Positions 45,473-55,553 are shown, numbered from the stretch's first letter. The stretch is 64,000 nt of DNA from JAXDMK01 sp963790325 (GCA_963790325.1 CAWBNY010000003.1:744001-808000), one strand, 5' to 3'. Notes: generated by a model not told the origin, from the letters alone. Program-made: numbers and translations.

Positions 45473-46993
45473 ATGGGGTGGCGTTGGCGTCGCTACGAGG
45501 TCGAGCGGCTGCCGATCCTGCTCGACCCGGCGTCGAGCGACGAGTACCGGCCGCTCCCCCTGTCCGACATCGTCAGGGAAGCCCGCCGCCGGGCGTGGGA
45601 CCAGGCCTCCGACAACGCCCGCCGCCTGGGCATGACCAGGCGGGACTTCCTGCTCACCTCGATGGGGACGGCCACCGTCCTGCTCGCCCTCAACGCCTGC
45701 AGCAAGGAGGAGGCGGCCAGCCGGGGGGCCCGGCCGGGGGGCACGTTCGACGTCCCCCGGGAGGCCGGGGTCGACGAGGGGGCCGCCTCGGAGGTGCTCG
45801 ACAGCGACCTGCCGGTGATCGACGCCCAGGCCCACTTCCTCGACTTCGACCTGTCCAAGCCCCTCCCCGAGTCGTTCTTCGGGATGGACTTCCCCCAGGC
45901 CGCCTGCGGCCTCGACGACCCCCGGGCCTGCTTCGGCATCGACCGGTTCGTCGACACCCTGTACAAGCGGAGCGAGACGGCGGCGGCCGTGCTCTCCGCC
46001 ATCCCCGCCCCCGACGCCCGTCAGGGCGAGCTCGGCCTGGAGGTGATGTACCGGGCCCGGGAGCGGATCGCCGACGACATCGGCCCCGGCCTGCTGCTCA
46101 TCCACGGCCTCGTCGTCCCCACCGAGAAGCCCCTGTCGGCCGCCCTCGACGACCTGGAGGCGATCGCCGAGACCTACCAGGTCGACGGGTGGAAGGCCTA
46201 CACCACCAACACCATGGGCTGGCGCCTCGACGACGGCGACGTCCTCGGCCGGCAGGTGGGCATGGCGTCGCTGGCCAAGATCGTGGAGCTCGGCATCCCC
46301 CGCATCTCCGTCCACAAGGGGATCTCGGGAGGCGACAAGTGGGCGTCCCCCGACGACGTGGGACCCGCGGCCAAGGCGTTCCCCGAGGTCAAGTTCGCCA
46401 TCTACCACTCGGGATGGGAGCCGGGCGTCACCGAGGGCGCCTACACCCCCGACACCGCCGACCAGGGCGCCAACCGCCTGGTCAGCTCGCTGCGCCGGTC
46501 GTCGATCGGTGCCGGCCAGAACGTCTACGCCGAGCTCGGCTCGACCTGGTTCAACCTCATGCGCTCGCCCGACGAGGCGGCCCACCTGCTGGGCAAGCTC
46601 CTGCTGGCGGTGGGCGAGGACCGCATCCTGTGGGGGACGGACTCCATCTGGTACGGCTCGCCCCAGGGTCAGATCGACGCCTTCCGCACCTTCGACATCT
46701 CCCCCGAGCTCCAGGACCGCTTCGGGTACCCCGCCCTCACCGACAAGGTCAAGGCCAAGGTCCTGGCCCGCAACGCAGCCGAGTACTACGGGCTCGACCT
46801 GGCCAAGATCGAGGCCCGCCCCCGCCCGCCCGGATCCCCCACCACGACGGCGGCGACCGGCGGAGCCGGCGGCGCCGGCGGTGCGGCGGACGACGAGCAC
46901 GCCACCGAGGAGACCACCACCCACGCCACCACCACGACCACCGAGCCCGACGAGGACCACGAGGACAGCTCCACCACGACCACCGAGCCCTGA
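45473..46993 (+). CDS. Tat-exported lipoprotein amidohydrolase
   Basis: A 506-residue metal-dependent hydrolase of the amidohydrolase-2 (TIM-barrel) type. A twin-arginine motif TRRDFLLTS (55-63) is followed by a hydrophobic stretch and LALNAC, with Cys76 as a likely lipidation site, so it should be exported folded and anchored outside the membrane. Metal-site candidates: IDAQAHF, AIYHSGWEPG, LWGTDSIWYG. The last 50 residues are Thr/Glu-rich and disordered. Substrate unknown. Followed 92 bp later by a regulator on the same strand. Confidence 0.85.
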   Translation: MGWRWRRYEVERLPILLDPASSDEYRPLPLSDIVREARRRAWDQASDNARRLGMTRRDFLLTSMGTATVLLALNACSKEEAASRGARPGGTFDVPREAGVDEGAASEVLDSDLPVIDAQAHFLDFDLSKPLPESFFGMDFPQAACGLDDPRACFGIDRFVDTLYKRSETAAAVLSAIPAPDARQGELGLEVMYRARERIADDIGPGLLLIHGLVVPTEKPLSAALDDLEAIAETYQVDGWKAYTTNTMGWRLDDGDVLGRQVGMASLAKIVELGIPRISVHKGISGGDKWASPDDVGPAAKAFPEVKFAIYHSGWEPGVTEGAYTPDTADQGANRLVSSLRRSSIGAGQNVYAELGSTWFNLMRSPDEAAHLLGKLLLAVGEDRILWGTDSIWYGSPQGQIDAFRTFDISPELQDRFGYPALTDKVKAKVLARNAAEYYGLDLAKIEARPRPPGSPTTTAATGGAGGAGGAADDEHATEETTTHATTTTTEPDEDHEDSSTTTTEP

Positions 46994-47085
46994 GGTCCCA
47001 ACTGGGGTGGTAGCACCCTTGACCGGGCGCCGGCGCGGTGCGACCGTGGCGTGCCACGCAAGTGCCGAAAAGGCGGCTTCGCGTC

Positions 47086-49934
47086 ATGGAAGTCTCGCGG
47101 GAGAGCCGAGGTCCGACGGTGGTGTCAGCCAAGCTGCGAGCCCCCGCGGCCTCGGGCCTGGTCCGGCCCCGGCTGACCGAGCGGCTGCGGCAGTCCTTCG
47201 GCACCGGCTTCGGCGTCGTGGTCGGACCCGCCGGCTCGGGCAAGTCCACCGTCCTGGCCCAGTTCCTGGCCAAGGTCGGCGCCCCCTCGGCCTGGTACCG
47301 GGCCGACGAGTCCGACGGCGGCGTCCAGGCCCTGCTGGCCCACCTCGAGCGGGCTTTCGCCACCTCGCTGACCGGCCTCTCGGGCGGGTGGAGATCGCTC
47401 GACGCCATGGTCGCCGACATCGAGGGATGGTCGGGCCGGCGGGCCGTCCTGGTGGTCGACGACTTCCACACGTTGGAGGGCACGCCCGCCGAGGACTTCG
47501 TGACCCGGCTGGTGGAGCACGCCCCCGAATCCCTCGTGATCCTGCTCGCCTCCCGCCGCCAGCCCCGGCTGAACCTCTCCCGGCGACGCCTGGAGGGCCG
47601 GCTCACGGAGGTGGGTGCCCACGACCTGCGCTTCCGGTCCTGGGAGGTGGAGCGGCTGTTCAAGGACGTCTACCGCTCGCCGCTGCCCCCGGAGGAGGCG
47701 GCCGAGGTCACCAGCCGCACCGAGGGGTGGCCGGCGGTGCTGCAGCTGTTCCACCTGGCCACCACCGGCAAGACCCCGGCCCGCCGCCGGGAGACGCTGG
47801 GCGCCCTGTCCACCCGGTCCCGCCTGGTTCGGGAGTACCTGGCCCAGAACATCCTGGAGGAGCTGCCCGACGAGCTGCGCCGGTTCCTGCTCGACACGTG
47901 CGTCCTCCCCCGCCTGAACGGACCCCTCTGTGACGCCCTCCTCGGGCGCACCGGCGGCCAGCAGCTGCTGGAGGAGATCGAGTCCCGCCAGCTCCTGCTG
48001 ATCGCCCTCGACGACGGCAGCTTCCGCTATCACGAGGTGCTGCGGTCGTACCTGGAGTCGGTCCTCGAGGCCGAGGTGGGGGAAGCGGAGACGTCGGCCC
48101 GCTACCGCCGGGCGGGGCAGATGCTGGAGGACGCGGCCGCCTACACCGACGCCATCCGGGCCTACTCCCGGGCCGGCGACAACCAGTCCATCGGGCGGCT
48201 GCTGCGGGACCGGGGGGAGGTGGTGGGGGCGGAGTCGGGGGCGTGGATCGAGATGCTGCCCCGGGGCATCGTCGCCAGCGACCCCTGGTTGCTCCTCGCC
48301 CAGGCCCGCCGCCACCTCGCCTGCGGCCGGGTCGGCGACGCCATCGGCGGGTACCGCGCCACCGAGGACGCCTTCGGACCGGTGGGAGCGGTGGTCGAGG
48401 CCCACCACGAGCGCATGGCCCTGGGGGCGTGGACGGAGCCCTCCTCGCCGCCGGGGGACGACTGGCTGGGCATCCTCCGGGACGCCACCCGGCGCGACCC
48501 GCTGGGCGCGGCCGCCCGGGCCCGCCGCTCGAGCGCCTCGACGACGGCAACGCCAACCTGGCCGCGGGCGTGGCCGCCCTCCTCGCCGGCCACGCCCGGG
48601 ACGCGGACCGCCTCCTCGCCGCGGCCGAGCAGGAGGCGGGGGCCTCGGCCCGGCTGGTGGTGGTGGCGTCGTTCGCCCGGGCCGTCGCCCAGGCCCTGGC
48701 CGGGCAACGTCCGGTGGAGCGCCTGGTGGCGGCCCACGAGGCGTTGGAGGAGCTGGGCCAGCCGTGGTTGGCCCAGCTCTGCCACGTGGCGTTGGAGGTG
48801 GTGGAGCCGGAGACGCAGCGTCCGCCGGGCCCGGAGCCGGCCGACGGGGGCTGGGGCCGGGCGCTGGCCGCGGTCCTCCGGGCCAGCATCGGCACCGAGG
48901 CGGGCGACGCCGACGAGCTGGCGGAGGCGGCCGCCGTCTTCCGGGGCGGCGGTGCCCGGGTGCTGGAGGCGTGGGCCGCCTCCCTGGAGGCGTTGGCCCG
49001 AGCCGCGGCCGGCGACCCCGCCGCCGGCGCCGCGGGGGCGGCGGCCGAGCGGTTGGCCCGCACCACCGGGGCCCGGGGCGCGGCGGTGACGGCGTACCGG
49101 GCCTTGGCCCTCACCGATCCCGCCCAGCGGGCCAACCACGAGACGCTCGCCGCCGCCATCGCCCAGGAGTGCGGTCTCCGGGCCGGGGGCCTGCCTGCGG
49201 GAGCGGGCGTGGGTGTGGGGTCGGGCGCACCCGGCCACCCGTCGATGGTCGTGCAGTGCCTGGGGACCTTCACCATGGAGGTGCACGGGGAGGTCGTCGA
49301 CCTGCAGGGGGTCAAGCCCCGGGCCCGGTCGCTGCTGCGCCTGCTCGTGGTCAACCGGGGTCGGCTGCTGCACTGGGAGGCGCTGGTCGAGGCGCTGTGG
49401 CCGGAGACGTCCCCCACCGCCGGGAAGCGGTCGTTGCAGGTGGCGGTGTCGGCGGTCCGCCGGCTGATCGAGCCCGGGATCTCGCCCGAATGCTCCGTGC
49501 TCACCCGGGTCGGCGAGGCCTACTGCCTGACCCTCCCGGACGACGCCCGGGTCGACATCGGCGCCTTCGAGCACCTGGCCCGCATGTCCACCGACGCAGA
49601 CGCGCTGCGGGAGGCCCTCGACCTCTACCGGGGCGACCTCCTGGAGGAGGAGGGCCCGGCCGAGTGGGTGGTGAAGCCACGCGACCACTACCGGGCCATG
49701 GCCGCCGACCTGGCCGAACGCCTGGCCGCCGCCGAGCACGCCTCCGGCGCCTTCGCCGCCGCCGTCCGCACGTGCCATCGGGGACTCGAGATCGACCGCT
49801 ACCGCGACCGCCTGTGGCGGCTGCTCGTCGCCGCCCACCGCGACTCCGGCGACCAGGCCGCCGCCGGGCGGGCGGCGCGGGACTACGCGACCGTCCTCCT
49901 CGAGCTGGGCGTGGTGGCCTCGCCCGCCGGCTGA
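47086..49934 (+). pseudogene. STAND ATPase/BTAD transcriptional regulator, broken by a -1 frameshift
   Basis: One gene read in two frames. First part: a MalT-like NTPase with Walker A VGPAGSGKST (46-55) and VLVVDDFHTL, then helical repeats. Second part: helical repeats, then an OmpR-type winged helix (FTMEVHGEVVDLQGVKPRAR, LLVVNRGRLLHWEALVEALW) and a BTAD domain (VDIGAFEHLARMSTDADALR). The frames join at about 48527, where one base seems missing in CGCCG/CTCGAG; restoring it gives about 949 residues, normal for the family. Real decay or sequence error. Target genes unknown. Confidence 0.82.
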
Positions 49935-50025
49935 GGCGGCGGCGACCGGCGCGGGATCGTTCGCCCGTGCCAAACGGTGGGTAGGCCGGTATCGTCCACG
50001 ACACGCGACGAAAGGGCTGGGGAAG

Positions 50026-50613
50026 ATGAAGGCGAACTGCAGGGTGAGGAGAACGTCGTGGGCGCTGCTGGCCGGACTGGTCGGCGTGCTGGCGACGGCG
50101 ACGCTGGCGGCGGCCCCGGTGGGAGCCCAGACGACGACCGGCCTGGCCAGTGGGACCGCGGTCGCCGGTGCCGACTCCACCGCGTCGGGCGACGCCGTCG
50201 CCGGCACCGACTCCACCGCGTCGGGCACGTCGTTCGCCGACAACGGCTCGACCGCCTCGGGCGACGCGGTGGCCGTCGACGGCTCCACCGCCTCCGGCTG
50301 CGCCACCGCCATCGACGACTCCACCGCGTCGGGCGGCGCCACTGCGATCGACGAGTCCACCGCCTCCGGTGGCACGTGCCCGACCTCGACCACTCCCCCG
50401 CCCACCACGGTCGCCCCTGCCACCACCGTGCCCACCACCGCCCCGCCGGCGACCACCGCCCCCCCGACCACCACCACGCCCAGATCCGCCCTCCCCCGAA
50501 CCGGTTCGCCGGTGATGGGCCTGGCCCTGACCGGGATCTTCGTGGCCCTGGCCGGCGGCCTGGTGTTGGGCTACGCCCGCCGCCGGTGGCCGGCCGCCTT
50601 CTACGGCTGGTAG
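50026..50613 (+). CDS. LPxTG cell-wall protein with 12-residue repeats
   Basis: A 195-residue secreted protein. Signal peptide to about residue 34 (ends AAAPVGAQ). Six STASG motifs start at residues 51, 63, 75, 87, 99 and 111, an exact 12-residue period, with alternating small hydrophobics between them. Then a Thr/Pro stalk (117-152), the sorting signal LPRTG (156-160), one transmembrane helix and an ARRR tail. Sortase should link it to peptidoglycan. RBS GGGGAAG before the ATG. Surface adhesin-like or structural role is inference. Confidence 0.85.
   Translation: MKANCRVRRTSWALLAGLVGVLATATLAAAPVGAQTTTGLASGTAVAGADSTASGDAVAGTDSTASGTSFADNGSTASGDAVAVDGSTASGCATAIDDSTASGGATAIDESTASGGTCPTSTTPPPTTVAPATTVPTTAPPATTAPPTTTTPRSALPRTGSPVMGLALTGIFVALAGGLVLGYARRRWPAAFYGW
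50173..50373 (+). repeat. 36-bp coding repeats (12-residue units)
   Basis: About 5.6 tandem units of 36 bp encoding [DG]-S-T-A-S-G-x-A-x-A-x-[DGT]. The DNA copies differ at third positions, so the peptide period is under selection rather than freshly duplicated. One unit contains Cys92, with another Cys at 118. Confidence 0.8.
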
Positions 50614-50620
50614 CCCCTGA

Positions 50621-50651
50621 CGGTGACGGCCGGCGGCATCTCCCGTCACCG
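50621..50651. terminator. Bidirectional hairpin between LPxTG gene and imuB
   Basis: CGGTGACGG pairs with CCGTCACCG (9 bp) round a 13-base loop, in the 41-bp gap between two convergent stop codons. No long T-tract. The arms resemble the ends of the 50-bp palindromic repeats found elsewhere, so it may be a relative of that family. Confidence 0.55.
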
Positions 50652-50654
50652 GAC

Positions 50655-52253
50655 TCAGTCGTAGGTGGCCTCGACGGCCCACCGGCCACCCTCGACGACC
50701 AACAGGTGGGCGGCACCGTCGGCGGTGACCACCTGGGCCCGCGCCCGGCGGCGGTGGGTGGCCGGGTCCCACCACCGCTCGTCGACCGGCCACGGCCCGG
50801 CCCAGGACACCACTGCTGACGACCCCACCGAAGCCGGCGGGGCCGACACCGCCGCCCGACCGGTGACGGTGACCGACCGCCCGTCGGCGTCGAGCACCTG
50901 CACCGGTTGGGGGACGGGGTGGACGGTGGCCGGTGCCGGCGGGGGTACCCGTCCCGGCCACGGGGGGACGGCCGCCGCGCCCTCGGCGAACTGAGGGCCG
51001 GGGAGCGGGGCCCGGGCGTCGCCCCACGGGACGAGGCGGGCCTGCTCGGACGGGCCCCGCCCCCCGGCGAGGACGGCGGTGACCACCGACTCCGGCCCGA
51101 GGACGCCCTGGACCCGGGCCAGGGCCCGGGCCGCCCGCTCGGCCGCGGCCCGGTCGCCGCCCCAGAACCCGAGCTGGCGACCGTCGTCGGGGCCGACCTC
51201 GTCGGGCGTGAGCCGGAGCAGGACGAGTCCCCCGGTGGGGACGGCGCCGTCGTCGGTGGCGGCCGGCGATGGTCGGCCCGCCAGCCAGCCGTCGACCTGC
51301 CACCGCACCCGCTCGGCCAGGGCGGCCGGGGTGAGGCCGCCGTCGTGGCGCCACCGGCGAGCGAGCCACTCGCCGTGCTCCGTCTCCGCCTCCACCAGCA
51401 CCCGGGTGGCAGCCAGGCCCCGGGCGGCCAAAGCTCCGTGGAGCTGCTCGGCCAGGGACCGGGCCACGAAGGCCACCGTCTCCAACCGGTCGGCGGGCGG
51501 GTCGAGCTCGGCGGCGACGGCCAGGTCGGGCGGCGGGGTGCGGGCGGCGACCGGCCGTTCGTCGAGACCCCGGGCCCGCCGGCAGGCGCCCGCCCCCTCG
51601 GAGCCGAAGCGGGCCAGCACCGCCGGCAGGGGCAGGGCGGCCAGGTCGCCCACGGTGCGGATGCCGAGGCGGACGAGCAGGTCGGCCCGGTCGGCGTCGC
51701 CCCCCATCGCCGCCGCCACCGGGAAGCCGGCCAGAAACGCCCGGCTCCCACCCCGGGGGACTACTACCGGCCCGCCGGGCGACGCCGTGCACGCCGCCAG
51801 CCCCGCCGCCAGCCGGCCGTCGGCCACCCCCACCCGGCAGCGGGGGACGCCCGCCCCCATCCCGGCCAGCACCCGGTCGACCGCCACCGCCACCTTCCCG
51901 GCCAGGGCGGCGTCGCCCCCGAAGTAGCGGGACGGGCCCCGGGTGGCGAAGGCGCACACCCCCGGGCGCACGATCTCCACTCCCGGCGTGAACGCCTCCA
52001 CCGCAGCTACCACCGGCTCGAACGCCCGGGCGTCGCGGCCGGGATCGTCGGCCACCACGACCACGCGGGGGCAACGGGACTCGGCCTGGCGCCGGCGCAA
52101 ACCCGTCTCGACCCCCTCCGCCCGGGCCCCCTCGGAGCACGCCACCACCCGGTTGGCGAACACCACCGCCACCGCCGCCCCCGGCGCGGCCGCCACCCCC
52201 GACGCCACCACCGGCCAGTCGGGACAGTGCACGACCAGGAGGCGCTCGGTCAC
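50655..52253 (-). CDS. imuB: Y-family polymerase-like mutasome protein ImuB
   Basis: A 532-residue protein with the DinB/Y-family fold but without the catalytic acids: the first motif reads LLVVHCPDWPVVASG, and the usual SxDE region reads CAFATRGPSRYFGG. It is the hub that links DnaE2 to the sliding clamp. Y-family helix-hairpin region (GIRTVGDLAALPLPAVLARF) is present. GTG start overlaps the imuA' stop (GTGA). Controlled by the LexA box upstream of imuA'. Confidence 0.92.
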   Translation of the reverse strand: MTERLLVVHCPDWPVVASGVAAAPGAAVAVVFANRVVACSEGARAEGVETGLRRRQAESRCPRVVVVADDPGRDARAFEPVVAAVEAFTPGVEIVRPGVCAFATRGPSRYFGGDAALAGKVAVAVDRVLAGMGAGVPRCRVGVADGRLAAGLAACTASPGGPVVVPRGGSRAFLAGFPVAAAMGGDADRADLLVRLGIRTVGDLAALPLPAVLARFGSEGAGACRRARGLDERPVAARTPPPDLAVAAELDPPADRLETVAFVARSLAEQLHGALAARGLAATRVLVEAETEHGEWLARRWRHDGGLTPAALAERVRWQVDGWLAGRPSPAATDDGAVPTGGLVLLRLTPDEVGPDDGRQLGFWGGDRAAAERAARALARVQGVLGPESVVTAVLAGGRGPSEQARLVPWGDARAPLPGPQFAEGAAAVPPWPGRVPPPAPATVHPVPQPVQVLDADGRSVTVTGRAAVSAPPASVGSSAVVSWAGPWPVDERWWDPATHRRRARAQVVTADGAAHLLVVEGGRWAVEATYD

Positions 52254-52975
52254 CCGACCCCCCGCAGCTCGTCGCCGTCGGCGGCGTCGACACCGATGTC
52301 GGCTGCGGCCACGCCCCCGCCGGGGGCCGGCAGCCACAGCCGGGCCCGCCGCTCCCGGGACGCCGCCCCCCGGCCCCCTCCCACCACCTCCACCCGCCGG
52401 CCCCGCAGGCGCCCGTGCCCCGCCCCCGGCCCGAGCCACTCCGAGCGGGTCACCGCCAGGCGGACGTCGACCGCCTCCGGCCACCCCCCCGCCGCCACCA
52501 CCAGCACCGATCCCCGCTCCCGGGCCCGGGCCGCCAGCCTGCGGGCATCGCCGGCCCGCACCGATGCCGACCCGGCCCCCGGCGGCCAGGCCAGCACCAC
52601 GTCGAGGGCGTCGAGGAGGGCGGCCACCACCCACGCCCACCCCCCGGGCCCGGACGACGACCCGTCGGGCGCCGGCACCATCGGGAAGCGCTCGAGGACG
52701 ATGCCCAGCTCGGCCGCCGCCACCGGCCCCAGGGAAGGACGGCCCACCGCCCCGCACCACGACCCCGCGGCCGACGCCGCCGCCGCCACCGCCAGGGCCA
52801 GCGACGAAGACCCCTCCACCGCCACCACCGACCCCCGGCGCAGACCCCGCTCCGGCAGCAACGGCTCCAGCGGGGCCAGCACCGGCAGCCGCTGGTCGGC
52901 CGCCAGCGACACCGGCGCCGCCCTCTCGACCAGCTCGGCGATGTCGACGAGGAGGTCACGGGCGGCGACGGCCAT
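52250..52975 (-). CDS. ImuA'-like mutasome protein
   Basis: A 241-residue RecA-like protein lacking a good Walker A (RRGSVVAVEGSSSLALAVA in its place), as in actinobacterial ImuA'. Its position, overlapping imuB by four bases and preceded by a LexA box, supports the role as the DnaE2/ImuB accessory factor. The ATG lies 6 bp after the -10 element TAGAGT, so the transcript is probably leaderless. Confidence 0.85.
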   Translation of the reverse strand: MAVAARDLLVDIAELVERAAPVSLAADQRLPVLAPLEPLLPERGLRRGSVVAVEGSSSLALAVAAAASAAGSWCGAVGRPSLGPVAAAELGIVLERFPMVPAPDGSSSGPGGWAWVVAALLDALDVVLAWPPGAGSASVRAGDARRLAARARERGSVLVVAAGGWPEAVDVRLAVTRSEWLGPGAGHGRLRGRRVEVVGGGRGAASRERRARLWLPAPGGGVAAADIGVDAADGDELRGVG

Positions 52976-52981
52976 ACCGCC

Positions 52982-53014
52982 ACTCTAGACGAACGTACGT
53001 TCGGCCAGTACAGT
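52982..53014. promoter_or_regulatory. SOS (LexA) box shared by imuA'-imuB and ppk2 promoters
   Basis: CGAACGTACGTTCG at 52990-53003 is a perfect LexA-type palindrome. On the minus strand it is followed by TC and TAGAGT (-10 of imuA', 52987-52982). On the plus strand it is followed after GCCAG by TACAGT (53009-53014), six bases before the ppk2 GTG. Both promoters look leaderless and both could be repressed from this one site. Confidence 0.85.
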
Positions 53015-53020
53015 GCGAGC

Positions 53021-53836
53021 GTGACCACCACCGACGCCGAGCGGTGGCGCATCCCCCCCGGCGCCACCGTCGACCTCACCGAGATCGACCCCCGCGACAC
53101 CGACGGCATGCCCTCCAAGGAGAAGGCGGCCGAGGCCCTTCCCGAGCTCCACGACCGCCTCCGTGACCTCCAGGAGCGGCTCTACGCCGAGGGCACGCGG
53201 TCGCTGCTGATCGTCCTCCAGGCCATCGACGCCGGTGGCAAGGACGGCACCGCCAAGCACCTGTTCCGCGGTCTCAACCCGGCCGGCGCCCGGGTGGTGT
53301 CGTTCAAGGTCCCGTCGGAGGACGAGCTGGCCCACGACTTCCTGTGGCGGGTCCACCAGCGCACCCCGGCCCGGGGCGACGTGGTCGTGTTCAACCGCTC
53401 CCACTACGAGGACGTCCTCGTCGTCCGGGTCCACCAGCTCGTCCCCGAGGACGTGTGGCGGCCCCGCTACAAGCGAATCAACCAGTTCGAGGCCAGCCTG
53501 GCGGAGGCCGGCACCGCCGTCGTCAAGCTCTTCCTCCACATCTCCAAGGACGAGCAGGCCGAGCGCTTCCGCGACCGCCTCGACGACCCCACCAAGTGCT
53601 GGAAGTTCCGGGTCGGCGACCTCGACGACCGGGCCCGGTGGGACGACTACCGGGCTGCCTTCGAGGAGGCCATCGCCCGCACGTCCACCGAGCCTGCCCC
53701 CTGGTACGTGGTCCCCGCCGACCGCAAGTGGTACCGCAACTGGGCCGTCAGCCGCATCGTGGTGGAGACCCTGGAGGCGCTCGACCCCCGCTACCCGCCG
53801 TGCGGCGACGACCAGAAGCGCGTCGTCATCGAGTAG
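53021..53836 (+). CDS. Polyphosphate kinase 2 family protein
   Basis: A 271-residue PPK2-type enzyme: Walker A GGKDG (72-76), Walker B-like VVVFNRSHYEDVL, and the lid Arg-rich RYKRINQFEASL. It moves phosphate between polyphosphate and nucleotides (AMP/ADP/GDP; the class cannot be settled by eye). GTG start at 53021. Divergent from imuA' with the LexA box between, so it may be DNA-damage responsive, which would be unusual. Confidence 0.93.
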   Translation: MTTTDAERWRIPPGATVDLTEIDPRDTDGMPSKEKAAEALPELHDRLRDLQERLYAEGTRSLLIVLQAIDAGGKDGTAKHLFRGLNPAGARVVSFKVPSEDELAHDFLWRVHQRTPARGDVVVFNRSHYEDVLVVRVHQLVPEDVWRPRYKRINQFEASLAEAGTAVVKLFLHISKDEQAERFRDRLDDPTKCWKFRVGDLDDRARWDDYRAAFEEAIARTSTEPAPWYVVPADRKWYRNWAVSRIVVETLEALDPRYPPCGDDQKRVVIE

Positions 53837-53839
53837 CGG

Positions 53840-54169
53840 TCAGCCGCTCGCCGTGCCGGCCATGGGGTCGACGACCTCGACGCCCTCCCGGTAGTAGGTG
53901 AACAGGTCGCGGATGATGTCGGCCAGGGCGTCGACGTCGGCCCCGCCCTCGTAGTCGACGGTGACGATGTTGGAGTAGACGTGCACCCCCTGGACGCCGC
54001 CGACGGCGAACAGGCGGCGGGCGAGCTCGTCGACCGGCTTGTCGCGGGTGGCGTCGGCCGCGGTCTTGTACCGCTCGTGGCCCATGCCGGTCAGGCTCCG
54101 GTTGAGCTCGAAGATGGCGACGTCGGCCCGGACCGACGGTTTGCGGGTGACGGTGATCAGCTGGCCCAT
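53840..54169 (-). CDS. NifU N-terminal-like (Nfu_N) scaffold-domain protein
   Basis: A 109-residue protein resembling the Nfu/NifU N-terminal domain: FELNRSLTGMGHERYKTAAD, LARRLFAVGGVQGVHVYSNI, VTVDYEGGADV. It lacks the C-terminal CxxC cluster-binding domain of full Nfu proteins, so any role in Fe-S assembly is indirect. Convergent with ppk2, three bases apart. Confidence 0.75.
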   Translation of the reverse strand: MGQLITVTRKPSVRADVAIFELNRSLTGMGHERYKTAADATRDKPVDELARRLFAVGGVQGVHVYSNIVTVDYEGGADVDALADIIRDLFTYYREGVEVVDPMAGTASG

Positions 54170-54247
54170 GCCGGCAGGACACTACTCACCGGCGAGTCGC
54201 CACATCGAAGCCACGGCCAACGGGGACCGCTCGATACCATCGGCCCC

Positions 54248-55553
54248 GTGTCAGAGCGGGAGAAGGTGCCGGTCCGGACCATCCTGGCCACCATCGGCCT
54301 GCTGCTGGCCACCGTCCTCGGCCTGTGGCTCATCCAGAAGATCGCCCACACCCTGGCCCTGTTGGTGGTGGCCGCCTTCTTCGCCACCGTCCTCACCCCC
54401 GCCGTCGACCTGGTCAAGCGGGCGCTGCACGTGAAGCGGGGTCCCGCCACCGGGATCGTCTTCCTGCTGCTGGTCGTCATCCTCTCGGCGTTGATGTACG
54501 CCTTCATCCGCCCCCTGGTCGACCAGACCCGGGAGGCGGTCGACAATTTCCCCACCTACCTGAGCGACGCCCAACGAGGCCAGGGAACCCTGGGCGGCCT
54601 CGTCCGCCGGTACGACCTCGAGCGCCGGTACCAGGAGAACCAGGACAGGATCGGCGACGCCCTGCGCAACTCGAGCAGCCGGGTCGTCGACTACGCGGGC
54701 AAGGCCTTCGCCGGCGTCGTGTCCCTGGTCACGGTGCTGGTCCTGACGGTGATGATGATCCTCTACGGCCCCCAGCTGCTCACCAGCGGCCTGGGCGCGC
54801 TCTCGCCCCCGCGGCGGGCGCGGGTCAAGGCGGTGGCCGCCGACTGCGCCAAGGCCCTCACCGGCTACGTGATGGGCAACCTTCTGATCAGCGTCGTCGC
54901 CGGGGCGTTGACGTTCGTCGCCCTGTGGGTCTTCGGCGTGCCGTTCCGGGGTGTCCTCGCCCTGTGGACGGCCTTCGCCGACCTCATCCCCCTGGTGGGG
55001 GCCACCCTGGGGGCCATCCCCACCATCGGGGTGGCGTTCCTCCACTCGGTGCCGGCCGGCATCGGGATGCTGGTCTTCTACGTGATCTACCAGCAGTTCG
55101 AGAACCACGTCCTCCAGCCCGCGATCATGGCCAAGACGGTGCAGATCAACCAGCTGTTCGTCCTGGTCAGCGTGCTGATGGGCGTGGAGCTGTTCGGGAT
55201 CCTGGGCGCCCTGCTCGCCATCCCCGCCGCCGGTGTCGTCTCGGTGGTCGTGCGCGACCTGTGGGACCACCGCCGGGGTCGGTTGAAGGACGAGCCCACG
55301 ATCGGCGAGGACGAGATCCCGGTCGACACGGTCCTCGCCACCCGGGCCGCCGGCCGGGCCGAGGCCGACGCGGCCGAGGCCGCCGAGGCCGCCGAGGTCG
55401 CCCCCGCTGCCCCCGCCGCCCCCGCCGCCCCCGCGCCGGCCGCCCCCGACACCCCCGACACCCCCGCCGCCCCCGACACCCCCGACACCCCCGCCGCCCC
55501 CGGCCGCCCCCGCTTCGCCCGCCGCCCCCGCTGCCCCCGCCGCGCCCGACTGA
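54248..55553 (+). CDS. AI-2E family transporter (probable +1 slip in Pro/Ala-rich tail)
   Basis: About 430 residues of a multi-pass membrane exporter: early helices TILATIGLLLATVLGLWLI and ALLVVAAFFATVLTPAVDLV, then the conserved PFRGVLALWTAFADLIPLVG and HVLQPAIMAKTVQINQLFVL. The tail is Ala/Pro/Asp-rich. As sequenced the frame runs on into the next gene, but one G too many near 55502 is suspected: in the +1 frame the tail continues AAPASPAAPAAPAAPD and stops at TGA 55551-55553, overlapping the next ATG. GTG start at 54248. Confidence 0.82.
55448..55501 (+). repeat. 27-bp tandem repeat, two copies, in AI-2E tail
   Basis: Two exact 27-bp units encode DTPDTPAAP twice. The C-rich DNA just after them holds the suspected single-base insertion. 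Repeats of this kind are prone to slippage and to sequencing error. Confidence 0.7.

Noticed and set aside
50173..50373. CRISPR array
   Set aside because: The repeats are in frame, contiguous and coding, with no spacers; no cas genes in the window.
53981..54247. Upstream extension of the AI-2E reading frame
   Set aside because: Overlaps the NifU-N-like gene on the other strand and adds no transporter sequence; the GTG at 54248 gives the normal start.
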